Shown: piece by piece, positions 11,797 to 21,418 of the stretch
Layout: each line of letters starts with the position of its first letter
Position numbering within the stretch: position 1 is the first letter of the stretch
The notes under the pieces: generated by a model
What the model was told of the DNA's origin: nothing
Databases searched by the model: none
Seen by the model: the letters and a program-made list of their open reading frames with translations, nothing else
Origin: a bacterium
GTDB taxonomy: Bacteria; Planctomycetota; UBA1135; UBA2386
DNA length: 64,000 nucleotides
Reading direction: 5' to 3'
Assembly (NCBI GenBank): GCA_024743115.1
Contig: JANSXC010000005.1
Coordinates: forward strand, 186,001 to 250,000
Made by a program: the position numbers and the translations under genes

Positions 11797-12756
11797 ATGA
11801 TGCACCCGCTCTGCGCCGTTCTCGCCGTCTGCACCGCAGCCGCAGTCGCCCAAACCCCAGCCTGCGTCGGTGTGAACGACACGAACACGATCTCGTCCGG
11901 CGCCATCACGCAGTTCGGGTTCGGCGGCCAGAACTCCTTCGCCTGGCAGTACACGCCAACCACGACGCAACTGATCCAGGCCGCCCAGGTCTTCACGGAG
12001 AACGCGTTGCTGACCGGCGACCGCTTCATGGCGGTCGAGATCTGGGACGACGTCAACGGCCAACCCGGCAGTCGCCAGGCCGGCGGCGCGTGGAAGATCA
12101 ACAACTCGCGACCGACGGGCTGGCAAGGCGCCAACCTCGACAGCCTCGTGATCCTCCAGCAGAACGTGCCGATCTGGTTCGTCTGGGTCGAGCCCGGTTT
12201 CAGCCGACCAATCATCGAGCCAGGGGGCAGCACCGTCCTGCCGGCGCAGGGGCGAGCGGGCACGGGCAGCTGGACGAGCACGAGCGCTTCGGCACCGAAG
12301 TTCCGCCTCTTCTGCAACTACCTAGACGACGCGAACTCGAGCTGGCAGGGCGTCGGATGCGCGCTGTCGAGCGGCACCATGCCCACCGTTCACAACGTCG
12401 AGCAACCGATGCTCGGCAACGCCGACTTTTGTTTCGAGATCAACGGCTGTCCGCCCGGGGGCGCCGTCTTCGTCGCACTGGGTGGCAACCCCGGCTTCAA
12501 CTCAATGCCGATCACCGGCTTCCCGTCCGGCTGTGATCAGCACACCGACGCGTTCGCGTCGCTGCTACTGTTCGCCGGCACCGGCGACACGCGTGGCCCC
12601 GATTTCAGCGGCTACGCCCCACTCGAGTTCGCGATCCCGAGCAACTCGGCCTTCGCCGGCACGTTCCTCGCGGTGCAAGCGATCCCGCTGGATCTTGGCG
12701 CCACGGCGCCGCTGCCGTTCGGCACGAGCAACGCGCAGCGCGTAACGCTGTTCTGA
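11797..12756 (+). CDS. Secreted protein with the C-terminal domain shared by two other proteins in the window
   Basis: 319-residue protein with a signal peptide (about 1-18) and several Cys pairs, as in exported proteins. The first 200 residues are beta-rich and unrecognised. The last 110 or so residues start with a G-C-P-P-G-G element and contain 'FPSGCDQHTD', an aliphatic strand, 'FAIPSNSAFAGTFLAVQAI', and a closing S-N-A-Q-R-V-T-L-F. The order G-x-x-x-x-x-Q-A..., followed by S-N/G... and a final hydrophobic strand recurs at the ends of the proteins at 47137-49038 and 57023-58036. I infer a planctomycete-type C-terminal beta domain, perhaps for surface attachment or secretion. No enzymatic role can be proposed. 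Confidence 0.75.
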   Translation: MMHPLCAVLAVCTAAAVAQTPACVGVNDTNTISSGAITQFGFGGQNSFAWQYTPTTTQLIQAAQVFTENALLTGDRFMAVEIWDDVNGQPGSRQAGGAWKINNSRPTGWQGANLDSLVILQQNVPIWFVWVEPGFSRPIIEPGGSTVLPAQGRAGTGSWTSTSASAPKFRLFCNYLDDANSSWQGVGCALSSGTMPTVHNVEQPMLGNADFCFEINGCPPGGAVFVALGGNPGFNSMPITGFPSGCDQHTDAFASLLLFAGTGDTRGPDFSGYAPLEFAIPSNSAFAGTFLAVQAIPLDLGATAPLPFGTSNAQRVTLF

Positions 12757-12795
12757 TCGAAAGAGCGAGCGAACCGCGCGCCCAAGCCCAAGGCT

Positions 12796-13689
12796 CTACC
12801 AACCGGGCGCAGCGAACTGACGGCCGAGCTGCACCAGACCCGATGCAGCGAAGTGGATGCCGTCGGCGCGCAGCTCCAGTCGAGCCGTCGCGATCGCTTG
12901 GCATCGCGCGAGCTGGCTCGCGACCGCGAGCTGCGCCCGCCGCACCGTGTGGACGCCGGGGCCGGCGAGCCGCGCTAGGTAAGGCGAAACCAGCGCCAGC
13001 CGGATCATCGGCGGCTCGGTACCGACGAGCCCGCGTCGGCGCAGATCCTGGCGAAGTACGGTGCAGAACTCGAAGAGCTCTTCCTCGTAGGCCACCGCGA
13101 GCTTCGGAAAGACCGAGTCCGTCTCGCCCTGAGAGATCGCAACGAGGCGAACCCGCGGCTCATAGCCGAGCGCACGCAGCGACCGAGCCGCAGCATCCAA
13201 TCGCAACGTGAGCAACAGGTAGAGCTCGCCGGCACGCGCGTTCCATTCGTTCCACTCACCGGGGTATGGCCCCATCGCCGTAGCCGACACCGCGAACTTG
13301 ATGATCCAGACCTCGCGACCGCGGTGAGCCACGGAGTCCGCGATTCCGACTTCACAACCGAAGAAGGGCCCCGGACCGAGATCGTGCGAGTTCTGGCCCG
13401 CGTGCACCGGCTGCCACTCGCGCTCGATCGGCCGCCAGATGCGGGCGCCCGGCAACGGCTGCCGCAGCGGCGTCTCGAGTTTCTGAACGCGCCCGTATCC
13501 CAAGGCGTTGCTCTGCCCGATCAACACCACGACGTCGGCAACCACACTCGGCACCGGCTCGAGCGCTTCCGCCACCGGCGGCAACCGCGATTCGTCGACG
13601 GCCAGATCGCCAACGCGCTGATCATCGATACGGGGAGACGTCTGCGCCGCCAGCGATGCGGCGCAGATCAAAAGTAGGGACAGGCGCAT
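12796..13689 (-). CDS. Sialate O-acetylesterase-like SGNH hydrolase (DUF303/SASA)
   Basis: 297-residue secreted protein with a signal peptide (about 1-16). It shows the SASA-domain layout: V-L-I-G-Q-S-N-A near residue 50 with the nucleophilic Ser, a W-x-x-I-K-F-A strand, a central 'RLVAISQGETD' with the Gly-Glu/Gln-rich oxyanion block, and the C-terminal D-G-I-H-F carrying the catalytic Asp and His. Such enzymes remove O-acetyl groups from sugars, fitting the sulfatase and fucosidase genes in this window. The ATG at 13687-13689 gives a standard signal peptide. Confidence 0.88.
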   Translation of the reverse strand: MRLSLLLICAASLAAQTSPRIDDQRVGDLAVDESRLPPVAEALEPVPSVVADVVVLIGQSNALGYGRVQKLETPLRQPLPGARIWRPIEREWQPVHAGQNSHDLGPGPFFGCEVGIADSVAHRGREVWIIKFAVSATAMGPYPGEWNEWNARAGELYLLLTLRLDAAARSLRALGYEPRVRLVAISQGETDSVFPKLAVAYEEELFEFCTVLRQDLRRRGLVGTEPPMIRLALVSPYLARLAGPGVHTVRRAQLAVASQLARCQAIATARLELRADGIHFAASGLVQLGRQFAAPGW

Positions 13690-13736
13690 GCTCCACCTCT
13701 GGGGTCGGAACGCACGAAAGGGCATCTTTCCATAGC

Positions 13737-14336
13737 TTGGAAAAGCCGTGGGTAACGCGACGTTGCTCCGACATCGCGAAACTCGCCGGCGACCCGAAGC
13801 GTTGGCTGCTCGACAGGATGACCAGCGATCGCAACCAACCGCTGCCCGCGGGACTCGCGGTGCGCGCCGCGCGGCAGGAGTATCTCGACGAGAACGGGTT
13901 CACCGTCGCCGCCTACGACGCGCCTCGTACCGAAGCGATGTTCCTGCGAATCAAGTTTTCGGTGCCGAACACCCCACGCCATCAATGGGCCATCCGGCGA
14001 CACGACCTTCATCACGTCGCCACTGGGTTCGGCACCGACCTGCGCGGCGAGGGCGAGATCTCGGCTTGGGAACTTCGCGGCGGAGTTCGCAGCCTCGGAC
14101 TCTACACCGGCTCGATCGTGCTGCTCGGCTGCCTCATGGGACTCCTGATCGCGCCACGCCGCACCATTCGAGCATGGCGCAGCAGTGCCGGGCGCTCTCT
14201 GTTCGGCGACTCACAGGCGCGCGACTACGACACGCTGCTCGAACTCAACGTCGGTGAACTGCGCGAGCTCCTCGGCGTGCCGCAGGACGGACTGTTCGTG
14301 GGCCGACGCGGGGTCTATCCCGGCGCCGCACACTGA
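13737..14336 (+). CDS. COQ4-like protein with the HDxxHx11E metal motif
   Basis: About 199 residues. The centre contains 'HDLHHVATGFGTDLRGE', which fits exactly the HDxxHx11E zinc-site motif of the COQ4 family (ubiquinone-biosynthesis scaffold/hydrolase family). A hydrophobic segment follows (about residues 120-140), so the protein is probably membrane-associated. The start is uncertain: a TTG at 13737 keeps codons with high GC at position 3, an ATG at 13818 would shorten it by 27 residues, and an ATG at 13656 would overlap the divergent esterase gene. A second COQ4-like protein lies at 29374-30060. A role in quinone-related or lipid metabolism is inference. The gene ends directly against the convergent sulfatase gene. 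Confidence 0.75.
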   Translation: MEKPWVTRRCSDIAKLAGDPKRWLLDRMTSDRNQPLPAGLAVRAARQEYLDENGFTVAAYDAPRTEAMFLRIKFSVPNTPRHQWAIRRHDLHHVATGFGTDLRGEGEISAWELRGGVRSLGLYTGSIVLLGCLMGLLIAPRRTIRAWRSSAGRSLFGDSQARDYDTLLELNVGELRELLGVPQDGLFVGRRGVYPGAAH

Positions 14337-15788
14337 TCACTTCCGCTTCCAAGCGCTGCCACCGTAGTACGGATAGCGATCGAACTGCTCGGCGCCCCCG
14401 ATGACGCGGGGATCGGCCGTTGCACGCAGCGCCGCAAACAGTCGGTCGTGCAACCGCGCGACCGTCGTGGCGTGATCGGGATCGGCCGCCAGGTTGCGGA
14501 GCTGATCCGGATCTTTCTGCATGTCGTACAGCTCGCGCGCCGGCCGCTTGCCGAAGCAGAGCGCGTAGCAACGCTCGACATCGGGATCGGCGCGATTCTG
14601 CAGGATGTAAGACTTGGTGATGCCCTTGCCGACCGAACGCGCAGGGTCCGTGTCGCCGTAGAGCGGCGGATCGCCGACCGGCCAGCGGTCCGGTTCGAAG
14701 TTGTGGATGTAGGCCCAGCGCGCCGTGCGGATTCCGCGCGACGGGTAGCCGGAGTGATCCGGGCGACACGGCACGTGACGTTCCTTGCCGAAGACGACCG
14801 CGTCGCGGGCCGGCGACGGTTCGCGGGCGTCGAGCAGTGGCCAGAGCGAGCTTCCGGTAACGACGTCGGGGACCGCGACCCCCGCCACCTCGAGGAAAGT
14901 CGGCGCCAGATCGACGAGTGAAACGAACTCGCTCACCCGGCGCCCGGCGGCAACACGCGAGCCGAAACGGATCGCGAGCGGCACGCGCACCCCCATGTCG
15001 TAGAGGTTGCTCTTACACCGCGGGAACGGCATCCCGTGATCACCCGTCACGACGATGATCGTGTTGTCCAGTTCGCCGCGTTCTTCGAGCAGCGCGATCG
15101 CCGCCGCGACGTCGCGATCGAAACGCTGGACCTCGAAGTAGTAGTCCGCGATGTCGGAACGCACCGTCTCGACATCGGGGTAGAACCCCGGCACGTTCAC
15201 GTCGTCGACGGCGATGCCACTGCGCTTTCCGGACCCCGGGTCGTAACCGCGATGCGGGTCGTGCGCGCCGAGCCAGAAACAGAACGGCGCTCCCTCGGGC
15301 CGGGCCGCGAGGAATGCAGCGAAGCCTTTGCCGTAGCGCTTACCCGCGGGATGCGTATCGGTGTAACCGCCGACCTTCAGCCGGCCCGGCCCCCAGCTCT
15401 TGCGCCAGTGGCCGACGTGATAGCCGGCTTTCTCGAGCAGCAACGGATAGACCGGCACGGCAACGTCGAGCGAGGACCAGAGATTCGCACCGTGACCCAG
15501 TCGCCAGTGATACTGGCCCGTGAGAATGGCATTGCGACTCGGGGTGCACGACGGACTCGAGACGTAGGCGTGCTCGAACAGCACGCCCTCGCGCGCGATG
15601 CGATCGAACGCGGGCGTGGCCACGACCCGATCGCCACAAGCCCCGGCATGCGGCCAACCCCAGTCGTCGGCGATGCAGAACAGGATGTTCGGCAACCGGC
15701 GCTCGGCCTCTTCCTGGGCCGCGGCGAATCGCGCCACGGACACAGCGGCACAGAGCAGCCAGAGCCCCACCCGGGCTCGGGAGTTCAT
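14337..15788 (-). CDS. Secreted Cys-type sulfatase
   Basis: 483-residue sulfatase with a signal peptide (about 1-24). The N-terminal metal site 'NILFCIADDWGW' is followed by the formylglycine signature 'SPSCTPSRNAILTGQY' (C-x-P-S-R, so the Cys would be oxidised to formylglycine), and later 'TIIVVTGDHGMPF' with further metal ligands. It hydrolyses sulfate esters, probably on polysaccharides. It is the last gene of the leftward operon, and its ATG overlaps the upstream stop by ATGA (15785-15788). Maturation needs a formylglycine-generating enzyme, and no catalytically complete one is seen in this window. Confidence 0.95.
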   Translation of the reverse strand: MNSRARVGLWLLCAAVSVARFAAAQEEAERRLPNILFCIADDWGWPHAGACGDRVVATPAFDRIAREGVLFEHAYVSSPSCTPSRNAILTGQYHWRLGHGANLWSSLDVAVPVYPLLLEKAGYHVGHWRKSWGPGRLKVGGYTDTHPAGKRYGKGFAAFLAARPEGAPFCFWLGAHDPHRGYDPGSGKRSGIAVDDVNVPGFYPDVETVRSDIADYYFEVQRFDRDVAAAIALLEERGELDNTIIVVTGDHGMPFPRCKSNLYDMGVRVPLAIRFGSRVAAGRRVSEFVSLVDLAPTFLEVAGVAVPDVVTGSSLWPLLDAREPSPARDAVVFGKERHVPCRPDHSGYPSRGIRTARWAYIHNFEPDRWPVGDPPLYGDTDPARSVGKGITKSYILQNRADPDVERCYALCFGKRPARELYDMQKDPDQLRNLAADPDHATTVARLHDRLFAALRATADPRVIGGAEQFDRYPYYGGSAWKRK

Positions 15789-16771
15789 CGCGGCTGCACC
15801 CGTGGCACCCGCACGATCTCGTTCCCCGCTGCCGTCGCCACGGCGAACGGGAAGCGCTGGTTCGAAGCCGCCGCGCCCCACCGCCCCTGCTTGTCGAGCG
15901 CGATGAAGCAGATGCTCAGTTCGTAGCCCTTGGGATCGAGTCGGGCGATCCGGTGAACGGCCTCCTCACAGGCAGCCTGCGGGTGCATCCCCTGCCGCAT
16001 GTACTCGACGACGAGGAACGAACCGCAGTAGCGCATGATGTTCTCGCCGAGCCCCGTCGCGCCCGCCGCGCCGACCTCGTTGTCGACGTAGAGCCCGGAA
16101 CCCAGGATCGGCGAATCGCCGACGCGCCCGGGCAGCTTGCCGCCGGCACCGCTCGTCGAGCAGCCGCCGGCGAGCTCGCCATCGGCATCGAGCACGAGCA
16201 ACGCCACCGTGTCGTGACCGCGCCCGTCGATGTCGGAAGAACGCTCGCCCGCGACCCACTTGGCCTTGAGCGCGTCGTAGGGCTCGGTGTCGATCGACTC
16301 GACGCCGTGCTCGAGCGCGAACCAGCGCGCGCCTTCGCCGACGAGCATCACGTGACGGCAGTGATCCATGACCGCGCGCGCGGCGCTGATCGGATGCACG
16401 ATGCCTTCGACCCCTGCAACACTGCCCGCGCGCTGCCCCGGTCCGTCCATGATGCAGGCGTCGAGCTGCGGGTAGCCCGCCGCGTTGGGGCGACCCTCGA
16501 TGCCGACCGAACCGTCCGAGCTGCGCCGTTCGATCTCACGAATCCCGGACTCGACCGCGTCGACGCGCGAACCGCCGGCGCGCAGTTTCTCGAACGCATG
16601 TTCGTTCGCGATTTTGCCGAACGGCCAGGTCGCGATCATCAATGGGCGCGAGCCCTGCGGAGCACCCGCGGTCGACGTCGTGCCGGGAGCACCGGCACAT
16701 GCAGCAAGCGACAAGAGAACGAACGCGAGACTGACGGCTTTCATCGTGATCAGCGCAGCATAGACACTCAC
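15785..16771 (-). CDS. Exported N-terminal-nucleophile asparaginase / glycosylasparaginase-type hydrolase
   Basis: 328-residue isoaspartyl peptidase/asparaginase-2 family protein. The self-cleavage site and nucleophile is Thr188 in G-R-G-H-D-T-V-A-L, followed by the beta-subunit features 'STSGAGGKLPGRVGDSPILG' and 'GLYVDNEVGAAGATGLGE', typical of N4-(beta-N-acetylglucosaminyl)-asparaginases. It has a hydrophobic signal ending in a lipobox-like L-A-A-C. I chose the GTG at 16771 because it overlaps the upstream stop as GTGA (16768-16771), matching the 4-nt overlap at the other end of the gene. An ATG at 16744 is the alternative. It may trim glyco-asparagine or isoaspartyl peptides outside the cytoplasm. 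Confidence 0.88.
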   Translation of the reverse strand: MSVYAALITMKAVSLAFVLLSLAACAGAPGTTSTAGAPQGSRPLMIATWPFGKIANEHAFEKLRAGGSRVDAVESGIREIERRSSDGSVGIEGRPNAAGYPQLDACIMDGPGQRAGSVAGVEGIVHPISAARAVMDHCRHVMLVGEGARWFALEHGVESIDTEPYDALKAKWVAGERSSDIDGRGHDTVALLVLDADGELAGGCSTSGAGGKLPGRVGDSPILGSGLYVDNEVGAAGATGLGENIMRYCGSFLVVEYMRQGMHPQAACEEAVHRIARLDPKGYELSICFIALDKQGRWGAAASNQRFPFAVATAAGNEIVRVPRVQPR

Positions 16772-17949
16772 CTCGATGAGCCGACGACGTATCCCGTCAT
16801 CTCGAGGTACCCGCGCCCGCTCACCGGCCGACCGCCGCGGGTCCCGGTGACGGCAACCGCTCCCTCCCAGTATCGCACGAGCGTTCGCAGCTCCTGATCG
16901 GGCAGCAGCGGCGTCACGTCGAGCCGGAACGCCGGCTCTTCACACACGAGCCGCCAGCGGGCCGGATAGCGCGCGCCGCCATCGGCGGCGGTCCATTGCC
17001 CGTTCGACTCGACCGCCATGCGGTCTGGCAGCAGTCGATCGACGCGGCCATCGGAGTGCACGAGACAACCGCGACTCCACGGGTCACTCGAGCCGTCGAC
17101 GCGTCGCAGGCGATACCACATCACCTCCGTGTCGTCGTCGAGCTGCAGCGAGAACCAATCCCAACCCACCTGGTCGGAGCCGAGTGCGGACGTGCTCCAC
17201 TCGCGATCGAGCCAGCCGCTGCCCTGCACTTCGTGGCGTTCGTCCCCGAGCGCAATCGTGCCGCGGATCGGCAGTCGCGTTAGCGAGTAGTAGATCGACG
17301 CGTTGCCCGGTTCGGCGCTCTTCTGACTCAGACCGCGATCGCCTTGGAAGACCATCGGCTTACCCGACGCTACGTGAAGCTCGAACGCGAAGTCGTCGTC
17401 GCCGGCTGCGAGTCGCAGCGGCAGCAACCCGTCGCCGCCGACCTCAGCGCGCGCAGACCAGTCGGCACAAACGATCTGCAGCGGCCCATCGACGCCGCCG
17501 GTAACGCTACCGAGCCCCGCGGCCGAACGCGCCAGGCGCTCGGCATGGTGAAATCGCTGGCCGTCGATATCGGTCACCGCGGCATGCGCGAGAACCATCT
17601 CCCGAGCAGCCAGCGTCGCGACCCGCGCCTCGCCCGCGCTCCGCGGCGCGAGGGCCTGCCGGAAGAACACGAGCAGGATTCCGAATCGGCGGCCTGCCGC
17701 AGTGTCGAGGTTGGCCGTGACATACCACCATTCGGTCCGAAATCCCCGGTGCGGTCCGTGATCGCGCGGGAACTCGAGTTCGGGTGGCGCAAGCGCGCGC
17801 TCGTAACCGGCCGAACTGCCATCGTCCCCGAGTATCTCGGCCACACCGACCCGGCTATCGTCGGCCACGCCCGTCACTCCGTCGCCACCACACGCCGCGA
17901 GCATCGCGAGCAATCCAGCGAGCAGCCATCGAGTTGCGTTCGTGGTCAT
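16768..17949 (-). CDS. CrtC/AttH-like lipocalin-fold lipoprotein
   Basis: 393-residue lipoprotein (signal ending L-A-A-C-G-G). The mature part has the hydroxyneurosporene-synthase/AttH (DUF2006) signature 'FPRDHGPHRGFRTEWWYVTA' near residue 60, then 'GSGWLDREWSTSALG' and 'VGWDWFSLQLDD', which are the conserved blocks of this double-barrel lipocalin-like family. In AttEFGH-type operons such a protein is encoded beside a LolCDE-like ABC transporter, exactly as here (permease 15 nt upstream, ATPase before that). It is probably the periplasmic partner of the transporter. The ligand is unknown. Confidence 0.92.
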   Translation of the reverse strand: MTTNATRWLLAGLLAMLAACGGDGVTGVADDSRVGVAEILGDDGSSAGYERALAPPELEFPRDHGPHRGFRTEWWYVTANLDTAAGRRFGILLVFFRQALAPRSAGEARVATLAAREMVLAHAAVTDIDGQRFHHAERLARSAAGLGSVTGGVDGPLQIVCADWSARAEVGGDGLLPLRLAAGDDDFAFELHVASGKPMVFQGDRGLSQKSAEPGNASIYYSLTRLPIRGTIALGDERHEVQGSGWLDREWSTSALGSDQVGWDWFSLQLDDDTEVMWYRLRRVDGSSDPWSRGCLVHSDGRVDRLLPDRMAVESNGQWTAADGGARYPARWRLVCEEPAFRLDVTPLLPDQELRTLVRYWEGAVAVTGTRGGRPVSGRGYLEMTGYVVGSSR

Positions 17950-17964
17950 GGAACCGTCTTGCGA

Positions 17965-20550
17965 TCAACCTTCCTGCAGGGCTCGCGCGGGTCGCATCCG
18001 CGCGAACCGAACCGCGGGCCAGATCCCCGCGAGCGACGCCGCCACGACGGCCAGCACCGCCGCTTCGACGAGTGCCCCGCCCGGCACCGTGACCTCGACG
18101 AGCGACCAGCCGAACGACACCCGATTGATGACGTGCGCGAGCAGCTGACCGATCACGAGGCCGAGCGGGATCGCGAGCGCCGCCGCAATCACACCGAGCA
18201 AGACGGTCTGGCCGATGACGACGACGCCGATCCGCGACGGCACCGCCCCGAGGCAACGCAGCAGCCCGATCTCGCGAGCGCGCTCGAACTGCAGCGAAGA
18301 GAACGCCGAGTAGATGCCGAAGAACGCGACCGCGAGACACAGCAGGCGCATGACGCCCGTAATGGCGAACGTCCGGTCGAAGATCGCGAGCGAGGTCTCA
18401 CGTAGGTCGCGCTGAGAACGCACGATCACGTTCTGTGGCGCCGCCTCGGCCGCTGCCGCGCGGACTGCCGCCGCGAGCTGCTCCGGATCGCCGCCGTCCG
18501 ACGCCTCGAAGCCCATCGCCGTCACGCCGACACTTGCGATCCCGGCGAACCACGTGGCATCGACGATCACCTCGCCGCGCTCGTTGGCGTAGTCGCGATA
18601 GAGCGCCGCAACCCGCACCTTCGCATCCCGGAGCGGCGCCACGATCGTGAGTTCGTCACCGACCTGCAGCCCCCAGCGAAACGCCAGCGGCTCGCTGACC
18701 CATGCCACAGCCGCATCGATTCCGGTCCCGACGTCCCCCGCATCGCCGGCGAGGAACGGCCACGCAGCGCGATACGCCGCCGACGCCTCGATGCCCACGA
18801 CTTCGATTTCGCCGCGATGCTCCCCGGTCGCGAGTTCGAGCCGCGCGCGACGGTAGAGCGTCCGGCCCACGATTCCCGGCACCCGCCCACAAGCCGCGAC
18901 GATCGCATCGTCGATCGGCTGGTCGCGCTCGTCGACCCCACCCGGGATGGAGACATAGACGTCGCCCGGCAACACCTGCCCCAACCAGCTCGCCACGCTG
19001 CCGCGAAAGCTCGTCACCAGCACCGCCATGCCAATCGTCGTCGCGACCGCGAGCACCATGGCCGCGACGGGCAGCGCCAGATGCCCGCGAGCCGAGGCCG
19101 TGCTACGCACGACGTAGCGCGCGAACGGCCCCAGGCGAGCAACCACGCGAGCCGCAAACCGCAGCAGCAGCTCCATTGCGGGCGGCGTGAGCGCGACTGC
19201 AGCCGCGAGCACGAAGAACATACCGAGGTACCCCTGCACGAGACGGTCGCCGACCGTGACGAGCAACAGCGCCCCCAGCAGCGCAGGCGGCAGGCTCCAA
19301 CCGACCGCGCGCAGGAGCCGCGGCGATCGTTGAGCCGCCGCGCCGGCATTGGCCGTCACGAGCACTTCGCGCGGCGACACGCGGGCCGCCGCGACGGCCG
19401 GCGCGGCAGCCGCGACCACGGTGACGGTGACGCCTGCGAGCCCGGCTAGCGTGAGCTGCCACGGATCGAGATCGAGCACAGGCATGCCGAACGTCGCGTA
19501 GTGATCGTTCAGCGTACGAACGATCGGCGTCAGCAGTTCCCCCGCCGCAACGACCCCGAACGCAACACCGAGCGCACTGCCGAGGATGCCGAGCAGCAGC
19601 GCCTCGAGAGCAACGACGAGTCCGAGCGCGCGCGCCTTCGTCCCGAGCGCGCGAAGAACGCCGAACGACCGCCGCCGCGCCACGACCGACAGGCGCATGG
19701 TCTCGTGCACGAGGAACGCGCCCACGAGCAGCGATAGCAGACTCATCGCCGTGACATTGACGCGAAAGCCCTGCGTCAGCTGCGCCAGACTGCGACCCCC
19801 GCGGCCGACCCGTTCCAGCCGGGCCAGACCACCGCAGGCAGCGACCGCGCGCTGCACGAGCGTTTCGTCGGAAAGGCCACGCGCGGCGAGGCGCAGGTCG
19901 AGCCGGTCGATTCGATCGAGCCGCCCCGTCCACTCTTGCGCCGTCGCGATGTCGACGACCAACGTGTCGCGCAACCCAGCCGCGACGTTGGCCGGCGGCG
20001 CGATCGTCCCCAGGCAACGCGCTCGGCAGAGGCGACCGCCGACCGACAGATCGAGCTCGGTGCCCACCGCGAGTCCGAGTCGTCGCAGCAGCTCGGCGGT
20101 CGCGACGAACCCGCCGGGCTCGGTCACGAGACGCCCGACCGGCACGTCGCCCGCCCGCGGCCCGGACCACGGGCGCAGCTCCACGTCACCGAACGGGTCG
20201 ACGCCGAGAACGCGCAAGACCGTGCGCTCCTCGCGATCGGGCACCCGCGCGATCGCGTGGATCGACGGCGCGACGCCGCGGCCACGGAGCATTGCGCGTA
20301 CGACCCCATAGCTCGTGGCCGGCAGCCCATCGGGCCCGCCGACGATCGCATGGGTCGCCGCACCGGTCACCGCGTCGACCGCGCGATCGAACGCCCGTTC
20401 GGCCGTGCCCTGACTCGCACGCATCGCGGTCAACAGGGCTACCCCGGCGGCGATTCCGAGAAGCGTCAGCAGGGTCGGCAACGGATTCCGCCAGTGATGC
20501 CGGAACCCTTGGCGCAGCAGCAGCCTCAAACGCGGACCTCGTCGTCGCAC
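17965..20550 (-). CDS. FtsX-type ABC transporter permease (two FtsX domains in one chain)
   Basis: 861-residue inner-membrane protein. An N-terminal helix ('TLLTLLGIAAGVALLTAM') is followed by a MacB-type periplasmic domain and then three helices (about 265-390). A central pair of helices, a second periplasmic domain and a C-terminal three-helix FtsX unit ('LAVAFFGIYSAFSSLQFERA', then 'IGLLRCLGAVPSRIG') complete it. This is the ten-helix layout of LolCE/AttFG-like permeases fused into one chain. It starts with GTG at 20550, 25 nt inside the ATPase gene, so translation is coupled. It probably moves lipids or lipoproteins out of the inner membrane together with the AttH-like lipoprotein. Confidence 0.93.
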   Translation of the reverse strand: MRRRGPRLRLLLRQGFRHHWRNPLPTLLTLLGIAAGVALLTAMRASQGTAERAFDRAVDAVTGAATHAIVGGPDGLPATSYGVVRAMLRGRGVAPSIHAIARVPDREERTVLRVLGVDPFGDVELRPWSGPRAGDVPVGRLVTEPGGFVATAELLRRLGLAVGTELDLSVGGRLCRARCLGTIAPPANVAAGLRDTLVVDIATAQEWTGRLDRIDRLDLRLAARGLSDETLVQRAVAACGGLARLERVGRGGRSLAQLTQGFRVNVTAMSLLSLLVGAFLVHETMRLSVVARRRSFGVLRALGTKARALGLVVALEALLLGILGSALGVAFGVVAAGELLTPIVRTLNDHYATFGMPVLDLDPWQLTLAGLAGVTVTVVAAAAPAVAAARVSPREVLVTANAGAAAQRSPRLLRAVGWSLPPALLGALLLVTVGDRLVQGYLGMFFVLAAAVALTPPAMELLLRFAARVVARLGPFARYVVRSTASARGHLALPVAAMVLAVATTIGMAVLVTSFRGSVASWLGQVLPGDVYVSIPGGVDERDQPIDDAIVAACGRVPGIVGRTLYRRARLELATGEHRGEIEVVGIEASAAYRAAWPFLAGDAGDVGTGIDAAVAWVSEPLAFRWGLQVGDELTIVAPLRDAKVRVAALYRDYANERGEVIVDATWFAGIASVGVTAMGFEASDGGDPEQLAAAVRAAAAEAAPQNVIVRSQRDLRETSLAIFDRTFAITGVMRLLCLAVAFFGIYSAFSSLQFERAREIGLLRCLGAVPSRIGVVVIGQTVLLGVIAAALAIPLGLVIGQLLAHVINRVSFGWSLVEVTVPGGALVEAAVLAVVAASLAGIWPAVRFARMRPARALQEG

Positions 20551-21230
20551 GAGTGCAGCAACCCGGAGTCGAGCCGCAGCGACCGGTCACAGATCGCTGC
20601 CGCCGACCGGCTGTGGGTCACGAGGACCACCGCGCACCCATCTTCCTGGCGCAGCCGCGAGATCAGATCCAGAACGATCGTGGCAGCCGCGTCATCGAGG
20701 TTGCCCGTCGGCTCGTCACACAACAGCACGGCCGGTCGAACGCTGACCGCGCGGGCAACGGCGACCCGCTGCTGTTCGCCGCCGGACAGCACCGCCGGCC
20801 ACGCCGCAGCGCGGTCCCCGAGGCCGACGCGATCGAGCACTGCCGCCGCCCGCGCCCTGGCCTCCGCCCCGGACACCCCCGCGAGTTCGAGGGGCAACGC
20901 CACGTTCTCGGCGACCGTGAGAGTCGGCAGCAGATGGAACGACTGGAACACGAACCCGAAGACCCGGGTCCGTAGCTCGGCTCGCGCGTTCTCCGCCGCG
21001 CGACCGACCTCGACGCCCGCCGCGAGAATCTCGCCGCCGTCCGCGTCATCGATCCCCGCGATCAGATTGAGCAGCGTCGACTTGCCCGAACCGCTGCGAC
21101 CGAGAATCGCAACCGCTTCACCGCGGGCAACGGTCAGGTCGACCCCGCTCAGGACCGTCCGGTCACGGCCGCCCTCACGTACGGACTTGCGCACGGCGGC
21201 GAGCCGCAGGATCGGGTCGGCTTCGGTCAT
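20526..21230 (-). CDS. LolD/MacB-type ABC transporter ATP-binding protein
   Basis: 234-residue ATPase. All ABC motifs are present: Walker A G-R-S-G-S-G-K-S-T, Q-loop in V-F-Q-S-F-H, signature L-S-G-G-E-Q-Q-R, Walker B 'AVLLCDEPTGNLDD' and H-loop T-H-S. The E-P-T-G-N-L-D sequence is typical of the LolD/MacB/FtsE group that energises FtsX-type permeases. It is the first gene of the leftward operon running to 14337. The ATG at 21228-21230 gives normal family length. Confidence 0.95.
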   Translation of the reverse strand: MTEADPILRLAAVRKSVREGGRDRTVLSGVDLTVARGEAVAILGRSGSGKSTLLNLIAGIDDADGGEILAAGVEVGRAAENARAELRTRVFGFVFQSFHLLPTLTVAENVALPLELAGVSGAEARARAAAVLDRVGLGDRAAAWPAVLSGGEQQRVAVARAVSVRPAVLLCDEPTGNLDDAAATIVLDLISRLRQEDGCAVVLVTHSRSAAAICDRSLRLDSGLLHSCDDEVRV

Positions 21231-21418
21231 CGCCCGAATGTTCGCATGGCGACGACGAGGAGTTGCACGCCAGTTCGAGTCGGACCGAGAACGGCGAAAC
21301 CGGACCCCGGAGCCGATCTCGGGATCGCCGAGGTCGCGGTGCCCCGAAAGAACCCGTAAGATCCGCGCGGCGCCTCGAAAGGGAAACCGACCGCCATCGG
21401 ATTCGGCGCCCTCGAACC

